The position numbers were made by a program, and so were the translations under genes. Below, piece by piece: positions 1-6,561 of a DNA stretch of 9,435 nt. Position 1 is the first letter of the stretch; every line of letters starts with the position of its first letter. The notes beneath the pieces are model-generated. The model saw only the letters and a program-made list of their open reading frames with translations. It did no database searches and was not told the DNA's origin. Source of the DNA: an uncultured bacterium (GTDB lineage: Bacteria > Bacillota > Clostridia > Christensenellales > Borkfalkiaceae); assembly GCA_934871445.1 (NCBI GenBank), contig CAKXBD010000083.1:1-9435 (forward strand). The letters are read 5' to 3'.

Positions 1-4
1 TCAT
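1..4 (-). CDS. start codon of a downstream gene, truncated by the window edge
   Basis: The reverse complement of bases 4-1 reads ATGA, and an AAGGAG ribosome binding site lies 7 nt upstream. This is very likely the start of the next gene in the DUF5107 operon, beginning 17 nt after the DUF5107 stop codon. Only the initiator Met and one base of the next codon are visible, so nothing can be said about its product. The short spacing suggests co-transcription and translational coupling. Confidence 0.6.
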
Positions 5-11
5 AACCGTT

Positions 12-17
12 CTCCTT
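12..17 (-). promoter_or_regulatory. ribosome binding site of the truncated downstream gene
   Basis: The minus strand reads AAGGAG here, a near-perfect Shine-Dalgarno core. It sits 7 nt before the ATG at 4-2 and just after the TGA stop of the DUF5107 gene (22-24). It is the main evidence that a second gene follows in the same operon. Confidence 0.7.
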
Positions 18-21
18 TCGT

Positions 22-3000
22 TCAGCCGTTGAGCAATGCGAGTGCGCCCTGCTCATCCGCTTGTTCGGAAAGAATCTGACGGCACAGTGCATGCGCCTTT
101 TCCGTTTCTCCTTTCCCCGCATAGCCAAGCGCAGCGAGATAATTGCAGTACTTGCGGTTACGAGCGCTCAATTCATCTTGATATACTTCAATTTCGGGAA
201 GCGATACTGCAAAATAGTCATAACCCACTTCGTCGAATATATGCCGCTCTCCGAAAGTAACGAGCTGATTGAACGCCTTATTTGCCATATGAGAATTACC
301 CAGCTCGGCAAACGCAAGCCCCGCAAAATAGATGTAATCGGAAGGCTGGTCATGGTAATAGAGGGCTCTATCGGGCGTAAGGCTGCCTTTTGACGCAAGG
401 ACAAAGTAATCGCGCGCTTTTTCTGCCTGTCCCATGCCGCGGAAAGCGATACCCATATAATAATACGCTTGATTGTCGGGTACGTTAGGCAGCTTTCCTT
501 CCCCAAGATTTATAGGATACGAGAGAGTACGCTCCAAAAGCTCAATCGCCTCGGAATACTTCTTTTGCCCGATTTTTAGTTTCGCAAGACCAATAAGAGC
601 ATACTTGTATTGGGCGCTTACCTTGCCTTCGCCACCCTCCCACGAATGGAAGGTACGCCTTTCGATGCAATCGAGCGCATCGGCGAATCGCCCCGCGCAA
701 TTAAGCAGCGATACATATCGCAGATACAGATCGTCTCTGTCTTCTACAACTTTTTTGTTCGTTTCGAGCGCTTGCAGGCGTTCCGCAATACTGAAACCGA
801 CCTTGGATTTAAGTTGGTCACATTCGAGCAAAAGCCTGGGATATGCAGGGTCTAACGCACATGCCCGTTCGATTTCCTTCAAAGCGGCTTTTTTATCTTT
901 CGTTTTGTTAAAGTATGCGATGGAAAGATTGCGGTGCGCCATAGCGAAATTAGGCTCAATCCGAACTGTTTTTTCCCATAAAGAAATCGCCTTTGCATAT
1001 ACTTTTTTATCGTAAAACAGATTTCCGAGATAATAATAGGCATTGGGTGCCTCGGGAAGCAGCTCAATCGCATTTTCCAGTACGGCAATTTCCGCAATCT
1101 TATTGGGGAAACAATAGTCGGGCGAAAGAGACTGTCCTTTTTTCACATACTCTACCGCCTTCTCTTTCTCTCCTTTTGCCGTGTACGCATACGCTTGCAA
1201 ATAGTACAGCATAGGGTCAGAATCCTGCGTCGACGCAATCGCAATCGCATCGTCATATAAACCGCAGGAATTATAATCGAACGCAAGTTCAAGCGTATTG
1301 AACGCGCTGCCGCGCATTCTCGTTTTCCAAACGGTGAGGTCGCCTTTAACCAAACCGTATTCGTACAAAACATTCATGGCCAAAGGATCAATCGCAAGAC
1401 TTTCATCAAGAAAGGCGAGGTCTACAATACCCAGCTTTCGGTTCATGGCGGCGATGAATCCGCGCACCTTCATATCGTGCCAGTTACGGACAAGAGCTAT
1501 GTTCGCAAAGCGAAGCGCTTCCGCATATTCGCCCTTAATTCCTTTAATCTGTGCCAAATGATAGTAGCCCGTACCTCGCGTTTCATCGCTCCACGTCGAT
1601 TTATAAAATGCGTCGTATGCTTTCTCGTAGCGTCCGAGCGCTTGCAATGCGAGCCCCAAATTATAGTAGCATTCACCACTGTACGGATTGGGCGTTTTCC
1701 ATGTCTGCTTTTCGATGGCCTTGCGAAAATAAGAAATACTTTCTTCTATCAGTCCTTGTTTATACAGATACAGCCCATAGGTGTTATTCAAACGGATATC
1801 CGTAGGATCGCGCCGCAATCCTTCAAGGTAATACTCTTCCGGTTCAAAAGTTGCGTGACGATATTGTTCGAGATGTTCGCCCGCAAGATAGAGTTCCTCA
1901 CAAGATTTGAGTTCGCTCGGTTTTTTCAACAACTCCGCAGGCTGAGGAATGGGTTTATTTTCTCTCTTATATTCCCGACATTTTACAAGGAGCCTGCCCT
2001 TTTGATCCTCAACAGTAACGGTATAGTCCGAATCGGCAAGATTTTCGGGCAACTCCCAGACGAAACATTTATCGGGGGAAAGTTCGCACACATTCTTTTG
2101 CATATATCCGCACGCATTTTTAACAGTAACGGTCGCTGTCGAGTACACAGCCGTAGCATATACTTTAATGCACGTGCCGTTTTTGCCGCACTCCACACCT
2201 ACGGAGGCCTCTTTCGTCGCATTCAGCACGCGGCCGACTCCTTTATACGGCATGAAATACTGTGTAAAAACTTTTTCTTCGTGCGGTTTAAGCCAAGTGA
2301 AATCCGGCTGATTGTCCGCATATACCCCCGTCATCAGTTCGATATACGGTCCATCTGAGTCAGTCAGATTCCTATCCCAACTAATACCGAAATCACCGCT
2401 TCCCCACGTCCACTGTTTTTTACCCGGAGAAAAATGATGATCCGCAACATGCAACAGCCCCGCTTCAAGTTTTTCATCGTAATTTCCGATAAAATCAAAA
2501 TCCGAATGCGCCGCCATGTAAGAAGTCGGAACCTTGATGTTTTTATAGCGGGAGATATCTACCCCTTCGGAATAGTCATATTTATAATATTCGCCCGTAG
2601 CAACAGGAAAAGTGGAAACGGCGCGCTTTCCGTGGTCCATGACGGCATTGACATCAGGAGGGAATACTGAATATGTATTATCATTTACAGGAACGGCAGG
2701 ATTCGCCCACCACAGGAACGTCTGCGGAATATCTGTTGGATTGTATAGCTGCCCCGAAATTTCGATATACGCTTTCCCGGGATAGAGACTAATTTTCGCC
2801 ATACCTTTCGTACCGTACATTTTATCGATTTCGCTGACATACACCGAGCAAGAACCGTCCTTGTGTTCTTCATAATAATAATCTACCGGAGCAAACGTGC
2901 TAGGTCTATGGTGTTGAGGCCAATTGAATTCAATGCCGCCCGACACCCAGGGACCGACCAATCCGACGAGAGCGGGTTTAATAACGTGGTTGAAATAGAC

Positions 3001-3276
3001 AAAATCGTATCCGTTTGTTTTGTCATAAGCGCGGTGAATCTTACCGCCGATTTCAGGTAAAATCATTACATAAAGATACTCGTTTTCAAGAATGAGTGCT
3101 TTATACTCGGCATCCTCCTTTTCATCGGATATTTTTTCCGTCACAGGAAGCGGATATACCTTTCCCGAACTGCCTTGATAAGCCCGTTTTTCTATAAAAA
3201 GCGGACCTTTTTCAGCTACACACGGTTTATAAGTAGGAATAATAACCTTTGTTTCCGTTACTTTAACTTTATCCAT
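22..3276 (-). CDS. DUF5107 domain protein with C-terminal tetratricopeptide repeats
   Basis: Seen: 1084 aa. About residues 20-345 form a beta-rich, aromatic domain containing LPEIGGKIHRAYD (73-85) and SGGIEFNWPQHHRPSTF (112-128), then DFGISWDRN and GPYIELMTG at about 295-317. This matches my memory of the DUF5107 family, which resembles galactose-mutarotase-type folds in its 'LPEIGG' segment. A linker of about residues 350-450 follows. Residues 470-1080 are helical repeats with TPR signatures such as YYNLGLALQALGRYEKAYD (about 538-556) and AYYYLGNLFYDKKVYAKAI. The length is usual for DUF5107-TPR proteins. No signal peptide or membrane segment is evident, so it is probably cytoplasmic. The ATG at 3276 is preceded by AGAGGTG at good spacing and a clear promoter. 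Inferred role: a carbohydrate-linked binding or enzymatic protein, probably controlled by the divergent AraC regulator. Biochemical function is not known to me. Confidence 0.9.
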   Translation of the reverse strand: MDKVKVTETKVIIPTYKPCVAEKGPLFIEKRAYQGSSGKVYPLPVTEKISDEKEDAEYKALILENEYLYVMILPEIGGKIHRAYDKTNGYDFVYFNHVIKPALVGLVGPWVSGGIEFNWPQHHRPSTFAPVDYYYEEHKDGSCSVYVSEIDKMYGTKGMAKISLYPGKAYIEISGQLYNPTDIPQTFLWWANPAVPVNDNTYSVFPPDVNAVMDHGKRAVSTFPVATGEYYKYDYSEGVDISRYKNIKVPTSYMAAHSDFDFIGNYDEKLEAGLLHVADHHFSPGKKQWTWGSGDFGISWDRNLTDSDGPYIELMTGVYADNQPDFTWLKPHEEKVFTQYFMPYKGVGRVLNATKEASVGVECGKNGTCIKVYATAVYSTATVTVKNACGYMQKNVCELSPDKCFVWELPENLADSDYTVTVEDQKGRLLVKCREYKRENKPIPQPAELLKKPSELKSCEELYLAGEHLEQYRHATFEPEEYYLEGLRRDPTDIRLNNTYGLYLYKQGLIEESISYFRKAIEKQTWKTPNPYSGECYYNLGLALQALGRYEKAYDAFYKSTWSDETRGTGYYHLAQIKGIKGEYAEALRFANIALVRNWHDMKVRGFIAAMNRKLGIVDLAFLDESLAIDPLAMNVLYEYGLVKGDLTVWKTRMRGSAFNTLELAFDYNSCGLYDDAIAIASTQDSDPMLYYLQAYAYTAKGEKEKAVEYVKKGQSLSPDYCFPNKIAEIAVLENAIELLPEAPNAYYYLGNLFYDKKVYAKAISLWEKTVRIEPNFAMAHRNLSIAYFNKTKDKKAALKEIERACALDPAYPRLLLECDQLKSKVGFSIAERLQALETNKKVVEDRDDLYLRYVSLLNCAGRFADALDCIERRTFHSWEGGEGKVSAQYKYALIGLAKLKIGQKKYSEAIELLERTLSYPINLGEGKLPNVPDNQAYYYMGIAFRGMGQAEKARDYFVLASKGSLTPDRALYYHDQPSDYIYFAGLAFAELGNSHMANKAFNQLVTFGERHIFDEVGYDYFAVSLPEIEVYQDELSARNRKYCNYLAALGYAGKGETEKAHALCRQILSEQADEQGALALLNG

Positions 3277-3307
3277 AAATTAATACACCTCTCATTAGAT
3301 TGATTCT

Positions 3308-3336
3308 ATTCTAGCACACAAATATTTTATTTACAA
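3308..3336 (-). promoter_or_regulatory. sigma-A promoter of the DUF5107 gene
   Basis: On the minus strand, TTGTAA (3336-3331, 4/6 of the -35 consensus) is followed by exactly 17 nt and then TAGAAT (3313-3308, 5/6 of the -10). The -10 is preceded by TGC, giving an extended -10 (TGCTAGAAT). A start near 3301 would leave a leader of about 25 nt containing the AGAGGTG ribosome binding site. The -35 lies inside one copy of the TTACAATATG direct repeat. Confidence 0.65.
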
Positions 3337-3355
3337 TATGGGATATTACAATATG
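3331..3355. repeat. 10-bp direct repeat TTACAATATG x2, candidate AraC operator
   Basis: TTACAATATG occurs at 3331-3340 and again at 3346-3355, a 15-bp period, in the divergent intergenic region. The first copy covers the -35 element of the DUF5107 promoter, and the second lies just upstream of it. AraC-family proteins with two HTH motifs usually bind direct repeats next to or overlapping the -35 of the target promoter, so this is a plausible operator. The period is shorter than the two-turn spacing of classic AraC half-sites, and the repeat is AT-rich, so chance is not excluded. Confidence 0.4.
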
Positions 3356-3378
3356 ATTGAGAAAATTGCACAAAAAAC

Positions 3379-3408
3379 TTGACTTTATAATACTTTATAC
3401 CTTATAAT
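3379..3408 (+). promoter_or_regulatory. sigma-A promoter of the AraC-family regulator
   Basis: TTGACT (3379-3384, 5/6 match) and a perfect TATAAT (3403-3408) are separated by 18 nt. The expected transcript start is about 3414-3416, at the upstream in-frame ATG (3415). A start there would be leaderless, whereas the ATG at 3475 would have a leader of about 60 nt. A second TATAAT at 3386-3391 lacks a well-spaced -35 box. Confidence 0.6.
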
Positions 3409-3464
3409 AATGATATGGAAAACGAAAATGAAAATGAAAATCTGCCTAAACTTGAAGGCTTTAT

Positions 3465-3469
3465 AGGGG
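3465..3469 (+). promoter_or_regulatory. ribosome binding site deciding the start of the AraC-family regulator
   Basis: AGGGG lies 5 nt before the in-frame ATG at 3475. The upstream ATG at 3415 is preceded only by AT-rich sequence (CTTATAATAATGAT) with no Shine-Dalgarno and coincides with the predicted transcript start. This favours 3475 as the true start. Confidence 0.55.
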
Positions 3470-3474
3470 AAAGG

Positions 3475-4317
3475 ATGACCGTTTTTTCCAAAGAAACAAT
3501 CAATAAATACATTGATAATGTCTTTGTAAAACGATTATACCCGACCGACGTAGGTTACTTTCCGGATGCAAAAAGACATTTTATCAATCGTCCAAAAGGC
3601 ATAGATGAATATATTTATTTTTACTGCGTTTCCGGAAAAGGAACCGTTGTCATCGACGAAAAATCGTTTATATTAAGCAGCAGAATGGCAATTTGTATTC
3701 CTTCGCACAGCGCCCATTCTTATTTTTCTTCCCCTGATGATCCTTGGTCTATTTTATGGGTACATTTTAGCGGAACCGATACGGACTTTTTGCCTCTGAA
3801 ATATGTCAAACCGACCATGTTTCGTTCCCCGTATTCCTCAAACCGCATGCTTTTTTTGTTCAATCAACTGTTTGATACCGCAGAAAGCCAGCCTTCAACG
3901 GAAAATTTTATCTATATGTCCCATACCCTACAAATGATTTTCTCCGAAACATATTATAAAAATGAACTTGATAATAATCTAAACCAACACAACGATTATT
4001 TGAACGCCGTCATTAAATATCTGTACGCCAATATTTCTCGTAACCTTACGCTGCAAGAATTATGCGATGAATTTAATCTATCAAAAAGTTATCTCAATAC
4101 CCTATTCAAAAAAAAGATGCATACGACGCCGATCAATTATTTTATAACCATAAAGATGAAAGAAGCTTGCAGGATGCTTCGGGCGACAAATGATACCATA
4201 AAAATCATAGCGGCAAATTTCGGTTATTACGACCCCTATTATTTTTCTTATTTTTTTAAAAAAGTCGTCGGCATTTCACCTTCAGAATATCGAAACTCCA
4301 ACATGATTTTTTTCTAA
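3475..4317 (+). CDS. AraC-family transcriptional regulator with N-terminal cupin sensor
   Basis: Seen (residues counted from the ATG at 3475, 280 aa): an AraC-type cupin region at about 40-100, including YIYFYCVSGKGTVVID and IPSHSAHSYFSSPDDPW, then a helical linker. A C-terminal double helix-turn-helix follows, with HTH1 LTLQELCDEFNLSKSYLNTL at 191-210 and HTH2 at 241-263 (IIAANFGYYDPYYFSYFFKK), ending in the family signature GISPSEYR. Known: this family usually senses a small ligand, often a sugar, with the cupin and activates a neighbouring promoter. Context: it is divergent from the DUF5107 gene, with a candidate operator between them. An in-frame ATG at 3415 would add 20 residues (Asn-Glu repeats) but lacks a ribosome binding site. 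280 aa is typical for the family. Likely ligand: a carbohydrate (inferred). Confidence 0.93.
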   Translation: MTVFSKETINKYIDNVFVKRLYPTDVGYFPDAKRHFINRPKGIDEYIYFYCVSGKGTVVIDEKSFILSSRMAICIPSHSAHSYFSSPDDPWSILWVHFSGTDTDFLPLKYVKPTMFRSPYSSNRMLFLFNQLFDTAESQPSTENFIYMSHTLQMIFSETYYKNELDNNLNQHNDYLNAVIKYLYANISRNLTLQELCDEFNLSKSYLNTLFKKKMHTTPINYFITIKMKEACRMLRATNDTIKIIAANFGYYDPYYFSYFFKKVVGISPSEYRNSNMIFF

Positions 4318-4480
4318 AACAGAAATTGAAACAATCAAATTTTTTTGGAATTATTCCGTAAAGATATTTCAAATATGTTCCTTATTTTACTACTTTAATG
4401 CAATCAGATTATTGGCTGGCAGATACGATAAGCGAAATAAAATAACAAAATGCAAACTTAACAGTAAGGAACTTTTTCTA
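4318..4480. other. AT-rich spacer after the regulator gene, nothing recognised
   Basis: This stretch separates the convergent ends of the AraC gene and the first minus-strand remnant. It holds a T7 run followed by a 4-bp hairpin (GGAATTATTCC, 4347-4357), which is the wrong order for an intrinsic terminator on the plus strand. No coding pattern or RNA gene was seen. Confidence 0.4.
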
Positions 4481-4879
4481 TTACAATACCTGTACATTTC
4501 GTTCCGTCAAATTATCTTCTATATCCTCGCCGAGAAAATTGTGCAATTCGCTGTAAAAATTGATTTTATAACTATTCGCAAAAACTTCCGCCGCAGGATT
4601 CTTTATTTCTGCCGATTCAAATTCTCGGTATTCTGTTTCAATCCGCTCGCGGACAAGTTCAATATAACCTTCCAATTCACTTTGTTTTTCGAATAAACCG
4701 TTAATCTCTTTCACAATCTCGTTAATGCAATCGGGTTGAAAACCTCGATATACTATGTTCTGTTGCTTTAACATCTCGCCGATTGCATGACCGAGCGCGA
4801 GTGTTTCCATCTGCACACGTCCCGCTGACTGATATAAAGAACCGCCTGCAATCCCTGCTTGTTTCCGACAAAGATATTT
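4481..4879 (-). pseudogene. C-terminal remnant of an unidentified gene (remnant E)
   Basis: Seen: an open minus-strand frame of 132 residues bounded upstream by TAA at 4882-4880. It reads as real protein: KQAGIAGGSLYQSAGRVQME, then LALGHAIGEMLKQQNI, then charged helical sequence (YIELVRERIETEYREFES) and an ending near FYSELHNFLGEDIED. The only initiators are an internal GTG (4816) and ATG (4810) with no ribosome binding site, and the protein-like sequence continues upstream of both. The 5' part has therefore probably been lost, and the in-frame sequence farther upstream carries stops. The charged C-terminal half faintly recalls small DUF3848/DUF3849-type proteins of integrative elements, but this is weak. 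It could also be a small intact gene with a non-canonical start. Confidence 0.4.
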
Positions 4880-5118
4880 TTATATGGAATACAGAAAACT
4901 GCAGCGCAAAAAACAGTTTTTTATCTGTTCTGATGTTCCGAATTACGCTATCGATACAGTGAATTTGATAAGCGACAATATTGAAACAGATTCGGAAATT
5001 ATAACCGAAATAATCATAAAAGTGAAATTTTCTTATTGTTTTATATCGAAACAAAGTACATATACCTTTTTCGACGAGGTAATAAACACTCCGTTTAATT
5101 CAGGATTGCGTTTTTGAA

Positions 5119-5384
5119 TCATCCCCTAACGATTCCCCATGGTTCGTCTACGATTGAATCAGAACAACTCTGTCTTTCCTCGATTGGCGGGACATACAAA
5201 TCGCCTGTTCAAAAATTTTCTATTGTTTCTCCCAATTTTCAGACGGTAACAATTGATTTTACCACTTCTCGTTTCCTGCTCGAAAAAGGACAATCAACAT
5301 TGTTGCACGCAACTCATAGGTACTCATATTCAGGAGCACCTGCAGGAAATATTGAGTCCAATCTTTTTGTTTCCCCTGCCCCAT
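5119..5384 (-). pseudogene. decayed unidentified gene with one frame change and stops (remnant D)
   Basis: Seen: ATG at 5384, with AAGGA 11 nt upstream, opens 41 protein-like residues (KQKDWTQYFLQVLLNMSTYE, then ELRATMLIVLFRAG) ending at TAA 5261-5259. A shift of frame near 5275 continues into KREVVKSIVTV, KLGETIENF, TGDLYVPPIEERQSCSDSIV and DEPWGIVRG, separated by two TGA codons and ending at TGA 5121-5119. This pattern fits an ancestral protein of about 85-90 aa broken by an indel and nonsense changes. No family was recognised. The antisense plus-strand frame of 104 codons (5114-5428) looks like a shadow of it. Confidence 0.35.
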
Positions 5385-5397
5385 TGTCGTTATATCC

Positions 5398-5614
5398 TTA
5401 TACTTCCGTGAATATATTACCGATTTGATTAATTGTTATTTTCGCCTCTTTTCTGTTTAATCCCGCTAAAAACGATAGAAAAAGAGTCGAATCAATTCTG
5501 TCTCTAATATTCCTATCATTTTCTTATACATACATTACTGCAGCTTGTACTTTCTCTCTCAATTCGACAGTTCAAAACCTGTTTTTTTTCTATAAAATAC
5601 AAATTCATAGCCAT
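5398..5614 (-). pseudogene. decayed unidentified gene (remnant C)
   Basis: Seen: from 5571 down to the TAA at 5400-5398 one frame gives TVELREKVQAAVMYV, a TAA, then ENDRNIRDRIDSTLFLSFL and AGLNRKEAKITINQIGNIF. The single internal stop sits inside otherwise convincing sequence. Upstream, a different frame from ATG 5614 gives MAMNLYFIEKKQVL, with an A8 run that is a natural indel site. A frameshift joining the two would give a protein of about 70 aa. Its end lies 13 nt before the ATG of remnant D, as expected for adjacent operon genes. No family was recognised. Confidence 0.35.
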
Positions 5615-5687
5615 AAAGTTCTATCGTTTATCCACTTTCAAAAAACACCTGTTTTTGTCCATTAAACAGCAAAACCCTCGAAAAATG

Positions 5688-5879
5688 TTAATTCTTCGGG
5701 GGGGTATTACTGTAGCCTTTTCGTTCTGCAATCATGGCAGGGTAACTTGCTTCGAATCTACGAATGACGAAGTCAAATCCTTGCTGTATTCCATTTTTAT
5801 CTTTTTGAAAAATATTTAATTCCCAAGAAAATGTTTGAACAGATTTCAGATACTCTACTTTTACCACAAAAGGAATACT
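5688..5879 (-). pseudogene. C-terminal remnant of an unidentified gene (remnant B)
   Basis: Seen: an uninterrupted 63-residue minus-strand frame with no start codon near its 5' end, containing FVVKVEYLKSVQTFSWELNI, FQKDKNGIQQGFDFVIRRFE and ASYPAMIAERKGYSN, then TAA at 5690-5688. The hydrophobic/charged spacing and lack of low-complexity sequence make it look like genuine protein. A C7 run (G7 at 5698-5704 on the plus strand) near its end is a possible slippage site, so the last few residues are uncertain. The frame is closed upstream by TAA (5882-5880), so the front is missing or frameshifted. No family was recognised. Confidence 0.38.
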
Positions 5880-5946
5880 TTAACTTTTTCATTATTTTCC
5901 GATGATACAAATTCTTATTCTAACATTTTACGATTTGCGTTTCCTT

Positions 5947-6285
5947 TTATAACTCTTTCATGTTTATACCTTGCTTCATGAGAATATTGTCAAGAAGAAC
6001 TGCATAATCCCGTTCATAACATTTTTTAAGCTCATCTGGTCTCTATAAGCCACGAAAATAAGTATCGCCACAAATTCTTTCGAGTTACGAAAATACACAT
6101 AGGAAAGACTAAAAGAAACCGAGTGAAGATAAAATTTCCTCACATGGTATAAGAGTTTCAAATATTCCGTTTTCCTCACCCATGTTTTGTAATTTTATAA
6201 ATTTTAAGAACACATCAAACTTTCTTTCAAGCAAAAATAACGCCAGTTCTCCAATTCTTTCGGTTCGATACGCTTCCGACTTAGG
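5947..6285 (-). pseudogene. decayed unidentified gene with internal stops or two frame changes (remnant A)
   Basis: Seen: a single minus-strand frame of 112 codons begins after tandem TGA codons (6291-6286). It gives SEAYRTERIGELALFLLERK, FDVFLKFIKLQNMGEENGIF and ETLIPCEEILSSLGFF, then a middle with TAG, TAA and TAG. It resumes as DELKKCYERDYAVLLDNILM and KQGINMKEL before TAA 5949-5947. In the middle a neighbouring frame gives SLSYVYFRNSKEFVAILIFV followed by AYRDQ, so two compensating indels explain the stops better than three nonsense mutations. The ancestral product would be about 110 aa. An ATG at 6183 lies in the frame but has no ribosome binding site, and coding-like sequence continues upstream of it. 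No family was recognised. Confidence 0.42.
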
Positions 6286-6365
6286 TCATCAAGAAAAGCC
6301 TTTATTTATAAGGCATACAGAAGGGATTGCCCCAATTAAAATTTGCCTTTTTCTTCTAAACAGAG

Positions 6366-6399
6366 AACTCCTTCCGATACAAGTCGGAAGGAGTTTTTT
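6366..6399 (+). terminator. strong intrinsic terminator, rightward, without an intact gene upstream
   Basis: A perfect 12-bp stem AACTCCTTCCGA / TCGGAAGGAGTT (6366-6377 and 6384-6395) with a 6-nt loop TACAAG is followed by T residues to 6399, six in a row counting the end of the stem. The T-tract orientation makes it act on plus-strand transcripts; on the minus strand the stem is followed by CTCTG. No intact plus-strand gene precedes it after the AraC gene ends 2 kb earlier. Confidence 0.8.
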
Positions 6400-6487
6400 G
6401 GTAGCTCTATATCGAATTAATATTATGCCGATTATTTTGTTTTTTTAAGACCTCCTAATCCTATGTTCTATTTCCAATTTTTCAATC

Positions 6488-6522
6488 AAAAAAAAATCGT
6501 TGAGAAAAATCTCAACGATTTT
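6488..6522 (-). terminator. intrinsic terminator of the permease-ROK-oxidoreductase operon
   Basis: On the minus strand the stem AATCGTTGAGA / TCTCAACGATT (11 bp, extendable by A-T pairs to 13) with loop TTTT is followed by a run of nine T residues (A9 at 6488-6496 on the plus strand). It begins about 40 nt after the TAG stop of the oxidoreductase gene, so it marks the operon end. Confidence 0.85.
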
Positions 6523-6561
6523 CTATTCCGCGCCCTCACTCATCTCCAAAAAAGGCTTTAC

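Noticed and set aside
473..1015. Plus-strand open frame of 180 codons
   Set aside because: Antisense to the TPR part of the DUF5107 gene. Its Ser/Arg/Phe-rich composition and lack of any motif mark it as a shadow.
1477..2358. Plus-strand open frame of 293 codons
   Set aside because: It lies entirely antisense to the well-supported DUF5107-TPR gene, shows no domain motifs, and is rich in Phe, Arg and Ile as expected of an antisense shadow.
4347..4357. Small hairpin GGAATTATTCC after the AraC gene
   Set aside because: The stem is only 4 bp and the T-run comes before it rather than after, so it is not a convincing terminator for the regulator gene.
4722..5054. Minus-strand open frame of 110 codons
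   Set aside because: Its downstream half overlaps remnant E in another frame, where it is Arg/Ser/Cys-rich and shadow-like. Its upstream half may hide part of the decayed gene, but this could not be resolved.
4884..5117. Plus-strand open frame of 77 codons
   Set aside because: Its composition is plausible, but the ATG has no ribosome binding site or promoter. It lies in decayed AT-rich DNA, where minus-strand remnants run on both sides.
5114..5428. Plus-strand open frame of 104 codons
   Set aside because: Its sequence is Ser/Pro/Thr-rich with no ribosome binding site. The opposite strand gives more convincing protein (remnants C and D), so it is probably the antisense shadow.
5470..5629. 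9-bp inverted repeat AAACGATAG / CTATCGTTT, arms about 140 bp apart
   Set aside because: Too short and AT-rich to stand out from chance, with no transposase, target duplication or stem context.
6182..6448. Plus-strand open frame of 88 codons
   Set aside because: It runs straight through the intrinsic terminator at 6366-6399 and is antisense to the start of remnant A.
4318..6561. CRISPR array, tRNA or riboswitch in the long non-coding stretch
   Set aside because: No regularly spaced repeats, cloverleaf pattern or recognisable aptamer core was seen on either strand.
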